A stretch of DNA of 64,000 nt from Cucumis sativus (taxonomy: Eukaryota; Streptophyta; Magnoliopsida; Cucurbitales; Cucurbitaceae). The position numbers were made by a program, and so were the translations under genes. Of this stretch, positions 22,401 to 35,550 are shown one piece after another. The notes beneath the pieces are model-generated. The model was not told the origin of the DNA. It searched no databases and was given only the letters and a program-made list of their open reading frames with translations. Every line of letters begins with the position of its first letter. Position 1 is the stretch's first letter. Where the stretch lies: assembly GCF_000004075.3 (NCBI RefSeq), contig NC_026656.2, forward strand, positions 23,880,607 to 23,944,606, given 5' to 3'.

Positions 22401-24034
22401 TGTGGGGTCAACCTCAACTTCAACCTCATCCTCATCCTCGATTGTGGCTAAGTTAGGTTAATTTGAATCTTGGTATGAACTTCCCTTTTACCATACTTAA
22501 TTATTGGGACATAAGGTATAATGTTGTGTCTTGAGTTCAACCATTTTTTTTATCGAATAGTTTGAAAACTCCATATAAAGTGAATATTATGTCCTCTTAA
22601 TTATTGGGCGATGTTAGGTTTGTTCATTGTAAGCGTGATTATTATTATTATTTTGTTATATTAGTTGCACAAGTGCACACCTTCAAGTTATAGTATAGTT
22701 AAAATAGTTGGTTCAAAAAATTTATAAACATAATTTAAAAGAAAACAATAAATAGTGTTGATTTAAGAAAATTCATTTAGTAAAAACACCATTGGGTTTT
22801 GATTTCGTTCAACAAAGTTGTGGAGGCAAAAGATTTACCAACAATGTTTAAATCCATCGAACTCTAAAGATAACTTAGCCACTTATGATGTGTCATGGAA
22901 GAGAAACTCTAAACATGATGGAGTGAAGTATAGAAGAAAAGAAAGACTTAGTCATTGAACTTGATCCATCTTCGACATGTGTCCACGTTTTCTTCCAATT
23001 AATTTTCTTTCAACCTCTAGAGAAAGCTCTATATAATCTTTCACAAATTGATTGAAAATCGATGTGCAACCTCTTTTATATAAACAAACATTTATCAAAA
23101 TTACGTAGGATTCATATTTCTAATACGATAAGTAAAAGATAAAAAATTTAATTTAAGTTGATTACCAAAAGTAAATAAAAGAAAATCTAAAATATAATGT
23201 TGAAAAGAATGGAAAAAAAGAAAGAAACAAGTAGTCACTCATCTACAATGCCCAGCCAGACCAAGAATTATGGCTAAATTATGACATCAATTTTCATGCC
23301 TTTGCCTTAGTTGGCCACTTTTCATCAACTTTGACTCATTCTCTTGCCCCACCTCAAACTTCAACCTATTCAACTCATATTTGTTCCTCTTAAATTAGTC
23401 TATTCTAATTCAAATGTTCGATTTTTTATAAATAAACGTAATAAAGCATCAAAGAACATAAATTATCAATAAAACTAACAAAAATTCAAGTCTAAGAACA
23501 CACATTTTTAGTACATTTCACCCACTTTTTGGCGTGTGTTGTTTTTGTTTTGATCAAAGATCGCTCTCTATAAGGAGGCCTATTTGTTCTCTAGTAATTT
23601 TGGTTGGGTATTCTCTACTTTGAAATGAGCATTATTGGAGTTTATGAATTGAAAGAGTTAGACTTTTTGTGTGGTTTGTGATGTGGTAAAACAGTCCTAA
23701 ATAATTCATATGATTTAATAAGAGATAGGTGTTATGTTTAAGAGTTATTAAGAAGTAAATTAAAATTATAAATGATTGTATGTGAATATAAATACATGAA
23801 AGTATTTAGAAAGGGTGTTGTGTTTGAATGTATATTATTTGAGTTAGAATAAAAGTGGATACGAAAACCATAATTTAAAAGAAGAAAAAGGATGAATAGA
23901 GGGAGAGGGGCCCATGAGTGATGAGGAAGGAGAACATTGGTCAATGAGAAGACCACACAGAGAGGATCAATCAATCAATTGTTGCTTTTAAGACCTTCAG
24001 TTTTCTTCTTTTCTTTTTGTTTATATTAATAACC
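19436..24034. other. long gene-poor region
   Basis: Mostly AT-rich with nothing coding that I can support. Around 19490-20060, pieces such as GCTACGACGCTC and GATCGACCCTCCACTTGC resemble untranslated parts of plant LTR retrotransposons, but no repeats pair up. A 102-codon minus-strand frame at 21145-21453 has no recognisable domain. Near 22350 a TAGCGTAGTTGGTAGA motif resembles the A box of a tRNA-derived SINE, without a convincing B box. Confidence 0.45.
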
Positions 24035-24035
24035 T

Positions 24036-24059
24036 CCTTCTTCTTCTTCTTCTTCTTCT
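24036..24059 (+). repeat. (CTT)n tract in the WRKY 5' leader
   Basis: A TTC/CTT trinucleotide run lies some 60 bases before the WRKY start. Such pyrimidine-rich tracts are common in plant 5' leaders. Confidence 0.85.
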
Positions 24060-24115
24060 CTTCAATTGAATGATTCAATCTCCCTTTTCACCTTCTTCTT
24101 CTTCTTCCTAATTCA

Positions 24116-25479
<1,364 letters not shown>

Positions 25480-27359
25480 AACACTAAAGTTTTGTGTTTT
25501 GTTTTGATTCATACAGAAAAAAGAAATAGGAATGGATGAATTTATATCATAGATCATTGTTCTTTTTTCTTCATGTATACAAATGTGGGAAACTCTGCGA
25601 AGAAAAAAGAATCGTTTGAGGGTTAGAGTTTTAGTAGGATATTTGAGAAGAAAAAGAAATGAAGAAGATAGTGAATTTGATTTGATTTGCTAAGTCCTGT
25701 TTCATTTTTTTCATTTGAGTTACATATAGATTACGTTTATGAATGTTTCTTTAATCTGAATACAAAAGACTTGAGAGATAGAACTAAAGGGTGGGTGAAG
25801 GATTTGGTCAATGGCTTTAAGAAACAAATTGGAACAAACTAATCGTACTGATTACGGTTGACTGTGTGAAGGGGAAAAGATGAAAGTGGGTTGGGCAGTT
25901 TTAAGAGAGAAATGAAAGGAATCTTGTTTTGTTTGGTAATGAAGAAATGGTTGGAGGTTTTCAATGGGAATGGTTGGATGTAAAAGAAGGTTGAAGAACA
26001 CAGTAGAAATGGAGCAAAGTCAAAAATGGTGGGCAAGATTGAGAAAAATCTCAACTAGCTGAAAGGGCATGATTCTTTGTTTTTATATGACAACCCTACA
26101 ACCCTCATAATGTAGTTAAATATTATCCCCCACCCATTGAATAAGTGATTGTCGCAAATATAATAATCAAATTCAAAGTATATACTATAAACACAACTAT
26201 ATAAAAGAATTTATAAAAATAGCAAAATTTTGATTTAGTTTCAACGTAGATTTTACTATATTTTTTTATTTCTTTTAAATATCCGTATATGGGGATGGAA
26301 AGTAAAATGTTGATAAGAACATGTAGAATGAAAGTGATGAATATATGATGGGCTGTGGAAATATGAAGGGATAGTTTACGAAATTTAACAAATTTGAATA
26401 TTTGAATCTCAGATTTGATTAAGGAAAGTTACAAAATTGTATTGGCAAATGGTCAAATTGGTGCATGCATTTCAACTTTTTTTTCTAATTACAAAACTTT
26501 GACTTTGCCTGCTTACGTCCCTACCAATTTTTTCTTTAATTATTGTATTACTTTATTTTATTTTGACTACCAATCTGTCTTTGAAAACAACTATTTCTCT
26601 TTTTCTTTTTCTTTTTCTTTTTCTAAGAATAGACTTTAGCTTTTATAAAGTTAGAAGAAAATTATTGACTAGTTAAAAAAATATGTAATGTTATATGTTA
26701 ATATGCTTATCTTTTAGTGAACTGTTGGGGCTTATTATATTGCATGCATCATTGTTATATATTATTATTGCTACAAAGTTTAGATAAATATGCAAAAATT
26801 AGTTGGAATAATTAAGGGTTAGGCAAAGACGAGGTGTATGTTGATGAAATGGTCAAAGGGTGTGGGTATTTTAGTTTTGTTGAATAATATGTATATGTGT
26901 GTGTCACACTTCCAATTATGATCATGCTAGAGTGTTTGTATATGGCATGTTGTTTTAATTGATTTTTTATTTTATCTTTTACTTACCACACACTTAAAAT
27001 GTTTCTGCATGACTTAAATACTATATTTTCCTGTAATTGAATTGTTTTTCTTTTTGAAAAATACATGATTTAATTAATATATTTGTGAATTTGAGATATG
27101 TGTTCCTATCGATACAAACATTGATAATTTCAATGTATTCTTTATCATATGTTGGAATATGAAATAAACAATGAATAGAAATGGATACATATAGTTTTTG
27201 AGAGAAAAAGGAAGAAAGAGCTTCATACATATGGAGATGTTTGACTAAGTTGGATTTTGTAGGAGTTGTCATTGGAAGTAGTCTTCTCCAAAATGAGGGG
27301 TCGAAGTGAGTTGTTGGAGGTGATTATGGAAGAGAGTTATTGCAAGGTCCTGGTCGCGC
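25480..27359. other. intergenic region after the WRKY gene
   Basis: The first few hundred bases are WRKY 3' flank. Later it holds a (TTTTTC)n microsatellite at about 26597-26627 and AT-rich sequence. No gene is recognised. Confidence 0.5.
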
Positions 27360-27840
27360 ACTGTCAACATGATGAAGGACCTACATAGGGATAATGTGTG
27401 AAGTGATTATGCGAAGAAAGGCCTCTACGAGAAGAGAGTTACACAGTGGACAATTGGGTAAGATTGAGCTACTTCATCTAAGAACAATGATATGACCCCG
27501 ATGCCAATAGGTTGACGATTGATTGGACATTGTTGTCCAATCCGAGTTCAGGATAAAAGGATGACAGAGACATGTAGCATTTTAAGATTGAGTCACTTCT
27601 CACCGCCAGCTAGGGTAATCATTCGAAATGGAAAAAATCATCGTAAAGATCTATAAATAAAGGAATTCAAGTCATTTTGAAGTCACTTGTACCCTAAATT
27701 TGTTAAGAAAGAAATAGGGGGTGTCCAAGGATTCAAGACGTTGAACAAGCTCATTCCGGTAAGGATTCCGAGAAGTGAAGGGAAGACTCTTGGGCGAGGA
27801 AGTTAGGCTAAGGAGCTAGTTGGGTGTGACTGTGAGTAGT
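27360..27840 (+). repeat. left copy of a diverged direct repeat with TATA motif
   Basis: It matches 29150-29625 in order: a GAT(T)GATTxGAC block after AATAGGTTG/AGTAGGTCG, CCAATCCGAGTTCAGGATAA versus CCAGTTCAAATCCAGGATAA, then CTATAAATA, CATTTTGAAGT, and a GGGAAGACTCT.../AGCTAG end. Each copy carries CTATAAATA followed some 30-40 bases later by a conserved block, like an LTR promoter and transcription start. No coding sequence lies between the copies. Confidence 0.6.
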
Positions 27841-29149
27841 TTTTTACTTTCTTCCTAACTAATCAAATGATTTGATTGTATATTTTGTGTTTGGAAATTA
27901 AATTTTTGATATTGAGAATATTGTTACAATGTTATGTTTTGTTGTGATCTTATTCACTAGCTAAATTGAATTTGTGTTTTGAGTGCACTTGAATATATGT
28001 TTAATTCTTTGAAATTAGTGTAATTAGGATGATATTTGATCCAACTGTTTATGAAAATATGAAAGTCTACACGCATGTGAAACAAACAATAATTGCACTA
28101 CCAAAATATATGTTATCTATAGATGACTAAATAAATAAATACAAATTCATTTCCTAAATCAATATAATTGAGTAAAAGAGAGATTCTGAAAAGCATTCAT
28201 TACCTAATAAAGTTAAATTTTAATATTTCAAAACTAAAGCATACATCAACGTTCTATCACCAACTGAGGTAAATTTGTATCCCTAACTAACCACTAATCA
28301 CTAATAACTCTCTTATGGACAGTTCTCAATAATGTAACTTGTCTAAATCAACCAAAATTGAGTGTTTGATAAACTCATGATGTGTTTGACATGTTACACT
28401 TGCTCAGACGACGTGGCCAAATCATTTGTATGAGTTTAGTGTTATGAGTTTCATTTGTATTGTTTTTAATCTTCTTTTTTTTTTTTAATTTTAAAACAAG
28501 TTAAATAATTCTTTTCAAGTTTTAAGAGAAGAGATGCATCCAAGATTAAAGATTGGTTTTAAGATAAAATGAGTGTAAATAGAAAAATATTTACAAAAAT
28601 ATAACAAAATTTTAGGTTCTCTTAATGATAGAAATTTGTTGAATAATAGATTTGGACCAATGAAATTAACAAGTCGTGAAAGTTCTTATCAATCTTGAGC
28701 TTACCATCTTATGAAAGATTAAAGACTCGAACGATTAAATCTTCCTTGAATTTCAGAAGACTGAAGCTCAAATTGATTTGTAACCATAACTTTCTAAAGA
28801 TCGAAGAACAATAAGTTTTAAAAGTTTAATTTGTGTTGAAGAGAAAACTTAGTATATATTAGAGTGTGTTTGGGAGCGATAGTTAAAGTAGTGATTTTTT
28901 TATTTCTAAACAATCAAATTTTATTTGCGTGGAGGATACCTAGCATCAACAACATATAGTAATTTTTTTAAATAAATTATATAAATAGTGCAAAGTTTAA
29001 TATGAAAAATTTCATTCGCTTACTAGGCATCAATTGCTCCTATGCAATTATGGCCAATATCGATCATCGCTTTTAATTTTACTCGGAGTTCTCTAAATTG
29101 TAGATTGTTTGGCTTAATTATGTTGTGAGACCCTAAAACACGTTTTGTC
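27841..29149. other. AT-rich spacer between the two direct-repeat copies
   Basis: No open frame or domain is supported. If the flanking copies are LTRs, this would be a non-coding internal region; equally they may be two independent solo copies. Confidence 0.4.
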
Positions 29150-29625
29150 CTATGCGATGAGACCTAGGCAGAACAAGAAGGCTACGTGATAAAGGATGGT
29201 TAGTGGGAAGATGTAACGTGGCGAACTGCTTGGAGTTTAAGTTACTTCTCCAAGAAGTAGTAGCATAGTCTTGATGTTAGTAGGTCGGTGATTGATTTGA
29301 CTTTTCCATCCAGTTCAAATCCAGGATAAGGATTTGGGAGAGATATATGGTGTCCTGTGATTGGATCCTTCTCTTTGTCCACAGAAGTCATCACTTCTAC
29401 ATGAAAAACTTCACGAGAGGGGCCTATAAATAGATGAAGCTTGACCATTTTGAAGTTGCTTCTACCCCGAGTTGAATTAAGAAGGAATTGAGGAGATCTC
29501 CAAAGTTTTCAAAATTCTCATAAACTTGAATATCGGCAAAGAAGTTGCAAGGAAGGGAGTTCTAGACGGGGGAACTGGACGAAGAAGCTAGCTGTTTGAT
29601 TAAGTGTGAGTGGTTCTTCTTACAA
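29150..29625 (+). repeat. right copy of a diverged direct repeat with TATA motif
   Basis: Partner of 27360-27840 (see there). It contains CTATAAATAGATGAAGC and ends in a GAAGAAGCTAGCTG region followed by GTGTGAGTGGTT, matching GTGTGACTGTGAGTAG in the left copy. Confidence 0.6.
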
Positions 29626-29639
29626 GATGTTTTCAAAAT

Positions 29640-30600
29640 GAAAATGATTTCTAAAATGTATTTGAATTTGTATATGATTTCATTTATGCTTTCCAATTCT
29701 TAAAAATGCATATGATTTATAAATGAATTAGACTTATTATGACGGGAATGATGTGACAAAATAATATGTATTTGAGAATGACATGAGATTTAAAATGAAT
29801 GGAATGATGAAACAAGAAAGATCCTTTGTATCCTATGTGATGAGAATACCTCATATGTATGTGATATTTTATCCTTGTTGTGTGATATGAGGTAAGATGC
29901 TCTATTTTGGTTGTGTTCTAGAATAAAATGTCTTATTCATCTTGAGTAGGATGCATCATATATACTTGGTGGATGATCTGATATGAGATGTCATTTGCTT
30001 GTTGTGTGATCTGGTATCGAAAGACGTGTTATGTGTGATGAAATTGGTGAAATTAGTTAAATGCATTAAGATTACTGCACATAGTTGTAACTTGGCAAAA
30101 TAGTGTTGTAAACAATTGAACTGAGAAAAAAAGGTGTAGAGATGGTTATGTTGTATGCAAAATTTGTATTACGAAGTTATATGAAATGGTACAAACAAAT
30201 TTTAAATTTAAAATCACAAACTGTAGGGACCAAAATTTGAAGTTTAATGAAAGTTAAAGATTATTACATATTTGAAGGAAGAGGTTATAGATTTTATAAA
30301 GTGATGTATTTTCAATTACATACAAAATGTTATTTTAAAAAATTATAATGGGTGTTAATCATAGATTTAAAAACAAAATTTCATAAATAGAATTGGGATA
30401 GTCTCATGTGATAACATAAAACAAAATTGATGATTTAAAACTGAGTTTGGCAAGAAACAAAATGGTTGGAGGGAAATATATTTACGTGAAAAACCTAATC
30501 CATAAGGCATAAACCCCGAAAGAAATAGATTCCATTTGCACCCTAAAATCTCCTCTACCGGACCGGCGGCGGCGATGGGCTGCCTAACCATCCTCATCCT
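29640..30600. other. intergenic sequence before the Dus gene
   Basis: AT-rich, with several short TATGAGATG/TGTGATATGAG-like degenerate repeats near 29820-30030. No gene is seen. The last part is the promoter and leader of the dihydrouridine synthase. Confidence 0.5.
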
Positions 30601-30669
30601 TAGGTTATGAGATCTCTTTCCAATTCTCATCTTCATCTCAAATATATATTCTCTCTCCCTAACTCTCTC

Positions 30670-33352
30670 ATGGCTTCCTCTCTTATACAAACCCTTAAAC
30701 CAGATTTAGCTCCTCAAGACCTAGACGACCTTCTCTGTTCCCCTTCACACAAACAGCCACAACACGAATCCTCCTCTCTTACCAATTCCACTTCCAATGA
30801 CTCAACTCCTCTCTTGGGGTCGCCGACTGGATATTTGAGTCGCGAGTCGCGCATTGAACGAGCCTGGGCTCACTGGACCAAGCTCGGTCGCCCAAAGTTG
30901 ATTGTAGCTCCCATGGTTGATAATTCGGAGTTGCCATTTCGTTTACTCTGCAGGAAATATGGTGCTGAGGCTGCTTATACGCCTATGCTCCATTCACGAA
31001 TCTTTACCGAGAACGAGAAGTATCGGAACATGGAATTCACCACTTGTCAGGTATGTGACAATTTAAAGCCATTTTATTGTGTTAACAACTTAAATATTCT
31101 GTTTCATTTGGAATTCATGTATGTTTCCGGCTGCTTTTTGTGGATCGGTAGCTAATTGTAGGTTTTGGTCTTGGCTGTACTATTGTTTATGCTTATTTTT
31201 CATTGTTTTTCAATTTTTGAATGCTTTGTAGGAGGACCGTCCATTATTTGTTCAATTTTGTGCCAATGATCCCGATGTTCTGTTGGAGGCTGCTAGAAGA
31301 GTGGAGCCATATTGTGATTACGTCGATCTTAACCTTGGGTACTCTCTATTACTCTAATTTGTACTTGGTTGATTAATTCGTATGGATGTTTGCATTCTTT
31401 ATGGTCGTATGATCCAAATGCTGACTTCTTATAATTCTTGTCGGTGGTGGAGTGAGGATTTGTTCTCCAAAATACTTTATGTTTGTTAAGATTGTGGATT
31501 GTTCACCAAGTACATTTTGTCATTAAGAAGTAACAAAACAAAACTACAAAAGAAGGGAGCCCTCAGTAGGAGGATCTACAAAATACTTCTCCAATTAGAG
31601 AGCAGGAAAGGAAAGCTATAGTAATGAAAAAGAGGGGAGCATTTACGCCAAGTCACACAAACTAACTATTGTCCCAAAAATATCCTTAAAATTTTTTCTA
31701 TTACGCTATTGGCAAATATCCTTAAAGAGCACTCACATAACGTTCCCGCAAGAAGCCTCGTTTCCTTTCTGAATGGATGACCCCTTGAACTTCAACTGTT
31801 TAAGCAATAAAGATCTTTGGATTCTCTGGTAGGACCATATGCTAAAAAACACCTTCATAATAGCCAGGAGATTCAAATACTTCATTCCCTAAGGAGGACA
31901 CTATGTCTTGGACCATTTTAAACTTTATTATAAGTTGATGCATGTGCATGTAAAGGTATCCGAGAGAACTTGATATTGAGGAGTTTGAAAATCCTTGAGG
32001 ATGTCATTTTGTCCCAGACAAAGGTATTTGGAAAATGGGGAAAATGGCGTCTTTTCTGAATGGTTCAGCTTTTCAAATAAGAAAAACTGAAAATATTCAG
32101 CCAGTGGTGAGCTTAGTCAAATTTGAACCAAATATACTCGAATCCGATCAAAGATTGAATAGTTTGCTAAGTAATGGAAGTGGTGCACCCGGTTAAAATT
32201 TTGCTTCCATATCCTAGAGGGCTTGAGTTCGATCCTCCGTCCTTGAGATTGGATCTTTTTAAAGACATTGGCGGCTTTCCTTCTGTTCAGCCAAATTTTT
32301 TCAGCACATCCCATTTGCAGTTCACAGGTTCTAAGCCCAACCCAACGCTGTGTGCCATTAACCAAATGGTGTACTGCTTCTAAACACTAAACCAACAGTT
32401 TGGTAGGTTTGGTTATTATGTGTGACAATTCAGTTCGTTTTTTAAATTTCTTCCTAGATTTAGCAATTTACTTTTTGATACTCTAAACTAACAAAAACAA
32501 TCTAGGATAATCTGAGTTCACTTGCTTTCCAAATGTGTTGCATACCAAATATGTTGATTGTGTTCATATTTTTCACTTAAGGTTCCTGAACGTCAATTGA
32601 GCAGTCAAGTAATTTTGTGCAGGTGTCCTCAGCGTATTGCAAGGCGAGGAAATTATGGGGCTTTTTTAATGGATAACCTACCTCTTGTAAAAGCAATAGT
32701 AGAGAAACTGGCTTCCAATCTTCAAGTTCCTGTATCATGCAAAATCCGAATCTTCCCAAATCTACAGGATACAATTAATTATGCAAGAATGTTAGAGGAT
32801 GCTGGATGCTCTCTTTTAGCTGTTCATGGCCGCACAAGAGATGAAAAAGATGGTAAAAAATTCCGAGCTAACTGGAGTGCCATTAGTGCGGTTAAAAACG
32901 CTGTACGAATTCCAGTTCTTGCCAATGGGAATATACGGCACATGGAAGATGTTAACGACTGTTTACAAGAGACGGGAGTTGAGGGTGTGCTCTCGGCAGA
33001 AACCCTTCTGGAGAACCCTGCACTTTTTGCTGGGTTTCGAACTGCTGAATGGATAGAGGGCCACGAAGAAAATACCCGGGATGGTAACCTGGATCAAGCG
33101 GATCTGCTTGTAGACTACTTGAAGCTTTGTGAAAAATACCCTGTCCCATGGAGAATGATCCGTTCGCATGTACACAAGTTATTGGGAGATTGGTTCAAGA
33201 TTCATCCACACATTAGAGAAGACTTCAATGCACAATCGAAGCTCACCTTTGAATTTCTTTACAATATGGTGGAGCGGCTGAGAGAATTGCAGGTAAAAAT
33301 GCCTCTTTATATCAAAGATTCTCATGCACTTGCAATTTCATCCAATGCTTGA
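30670..33352 (+). CDS. DUS1: tRNA-dihydrouridine(16/17) synthase, Dus1 type
   Basis: Exons 30670-31050, 31232-31338 and 32623-33352 give 405 residues. An in-frame ATG at 30607 would add 21. The FMN-dependent TIM-barrel Dus domain begins at residue 79 ([12 protein letters not shown]) and includes VQFCANDP (134-141) and NLGCPQ with the catalytic Cys at 164, whose preceding Gly codon is split by intron 2. GAFLMDN, SCKIRI and [17 protein letters not shown] (H231) follow, then LANGN and [15 protein letters not shown], and a C-terminal helical part ([10 protein letters not shown]). Such enzymes reduce uridine to dihydrouridine in the D-loop of tRNA using NADPH; yeast Dus1 acts at U16/U17. All key motifs are intact. 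Intron 2 (1,284 nt) contains repeat-derived sequence. Confidence 0.93.
32165..32370 (+). mobile_element. possible tRNA-derived SINE fragment in Dus intron 2
   Basis: AGTGGTGCACCCGGTTAA resembles a pol III A box, and GAGTTCGATCCTC some 55 bases later fits a B box. This spacing and the -TTCGATCC- core are typical of tRNA-derived SINE heads. No tRNA cloverleaf can be closed, and the tail and target duplication were not found. Confidence 0.4.
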
Positions 33353-35550
33353 TTGATTCCACACATAATAATTGATAGGTTTATGGTCTTAACTTAAAGA
33401 TTCTTTGAGGAAATTAGATTGATACTGTTGTTGTACCACTAATATTCACATAAAATTGTCTTTCTTCAATCAGCTTGAGCACACAGTGAAGAAAGAAAAG
33501 ATTTTGTATTTATTCTTGCGAATTGTAGCCTTATTTGATTTAAATAGGTAAGAGAGATAAGAGAGTAAACATTACCTTTTGGCTTTGCCCACATTATCTA
33601 TTCTACCATCTTGTTTACATTCTTCTAGAAACATTTTTCATTGTGTTCAAATGTTCATAGTGATTTGATGCGAGACTCTTGAAAATGTAATTCTTCGACA
33701 TGTTTCATTTTAGTTCAACAAATGTTCGGGGTGGAGATTAAACTATTGACACCTTTGAAATAGTAATTGATATTTTATTTATGAAGCTATGCTTGGATTG
33801 ATACTTATATTTCACATTGATCTTTGTATGATCGAACACTACTGGGTCAAACAATCTTCATCCTAATTGAATAAGAAAAGTAAAGATCGTACGCTATGCA
33901 ACTTGATTCTTATGAACAGTTTATTTATCGCATGTTTGGAGTTTCTTTTGGACACTTTGGAGTGAGCACAATAGTCGACTTCTCAGAGACAGTCTGTTCT
34001 TTCGATAGATTTTTGGATTTTGTTTCTTGCACATGTTTTCAATTCCTGTGATTTCTGATCTTCCTTTTTGTTCCTCTATCTTATCCTTTTTATTTTCATT
34101 ATCATAAGAGAGATTTCTTGTACTAATATATTCTCTCTTTTCGTTTCTATTTTTTTTTTTTAAAAAAAGATCACGGTTGGCCCATCTCTTCAAAGTTGTA
34201 GTTAAGTTGGCTCTGAACAGATTATGCTTGAACTTTGTAAGAGCAAGTATGTGCACATACGTGATCAAACTTTTCATTAATGTTCAATCATGTTCTTTCA
34301 AAATAGTTTTTTAACTAGCAATTATTTAGGATTGGAATGGGTAAAACCTTCTGATGTTGTTTACTTCAAACCCTAAAACCTTCGACTTCCAAAATTTTGT
34401 AATTTAATTACTAAATGTCCTTCAACTTTTCAAATATTCTCAAATTTGTTACTCAAAGTCTCGACTCTCTTTTTTGTGTATTTAATTTGAAGTACTAACT
34501 TACATGGATTACTAATTTACAAAATGTCTCTTTTTGTGTATTTAATTTCAGATAATTATTTTTTTTAAAAAAAGAACTTATTTACAACGTTTTTATCTTT
34601 AAAATCCTTTATTGGGTTTCATATATTCTTCTTTCGTTTTGCTATAATCTAAATGCATTTAAGAGGGTTGGTTTCGAAATTGATGAATAAGAGTATAGTA
34701 AAAGGGTGTTGAAGAAGAGTGAGTATTAAGATTATAGATCGAAGCACGAGAGAGATTCCAACAGGAAGGTGAAATGAGGTGTAGTGGTAAGTGTATCTTC
34801 TCAACTTTTTTTAAGCTCAAAACAGTGTTGATGCAACTTCTAAAAGTAGGCAACATTTTGAACTAATATATTAACAATTTTCATCTATTTATGTATATAG
34901 ACATATTGACACTAAGGACATTTTAACTTAAAAGGTTTATCAAGGGTATGAAGTTTATAAATTTTCTTCAGCAAATTATTAACGGATTCACCAAATGATA
35001 ATGGTAAAGATATTGCTTCAGTACAGGTATACTAAAAGTGTCGTCTAATGTCATCTCCTCAATACTAATGGAACTTCTCATTTTCTTTTAACACAATTTC
35101 TAAATATTCAACGGCGCGATATAACATTTACTTCGTACAAATTTTCTTATCTCATTCAACAAATTTTTGGCTCAACCATGTGTTTGCATCGCTAAAGCTA
35201 CAAAAAAAAAAAAAAGTTTTGAACAGAAAGAAAAGGAAAGAAAAAGACAATAATAATAAGCAAATACATCTTACAAAATCAAAAGTTTTCTTCTCTTTTA
35301 AAAAAGTATGATAATTGGAGAACATTAGCACAACTTTTCTTCCAATATAAGAAAAAGTTCAAATAGAATAAATTATGAACCTTCTCCCATGGGGCCATAA
35401 ACGGTAAAGAATCGAAAACAAATTTTAATACATAACAGTAAGTTGACAACAAAAATCAACTACAAGCTTCAGTATTGCACATCTCCACATAATAAACAAA
35501 CAGAAATACAAATACGAAGATAGAGATCAAAGGATTGCAGTTTTGAACCC
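33353..35550. other. intergenic region between Dus and dioxygenase genes
   Basis: 3' flanks of two converging genes and AT-rich sequence. No coding frame is supported. Confidence 0.55.

Noticed and set aside
22350..22560. Possible SINE head with an A-box-like TAGCGTAGTTGGTAGA
   Set aside because: The B box is unconvincing and no tail or target duplication was found.
32170..32260. Possible tRNA gene in Dus intron 2
   Set aside because: It has A- and B-box-like motifs, but no acceptor or anticodon stem closes, so at most it is a SINE fragment.
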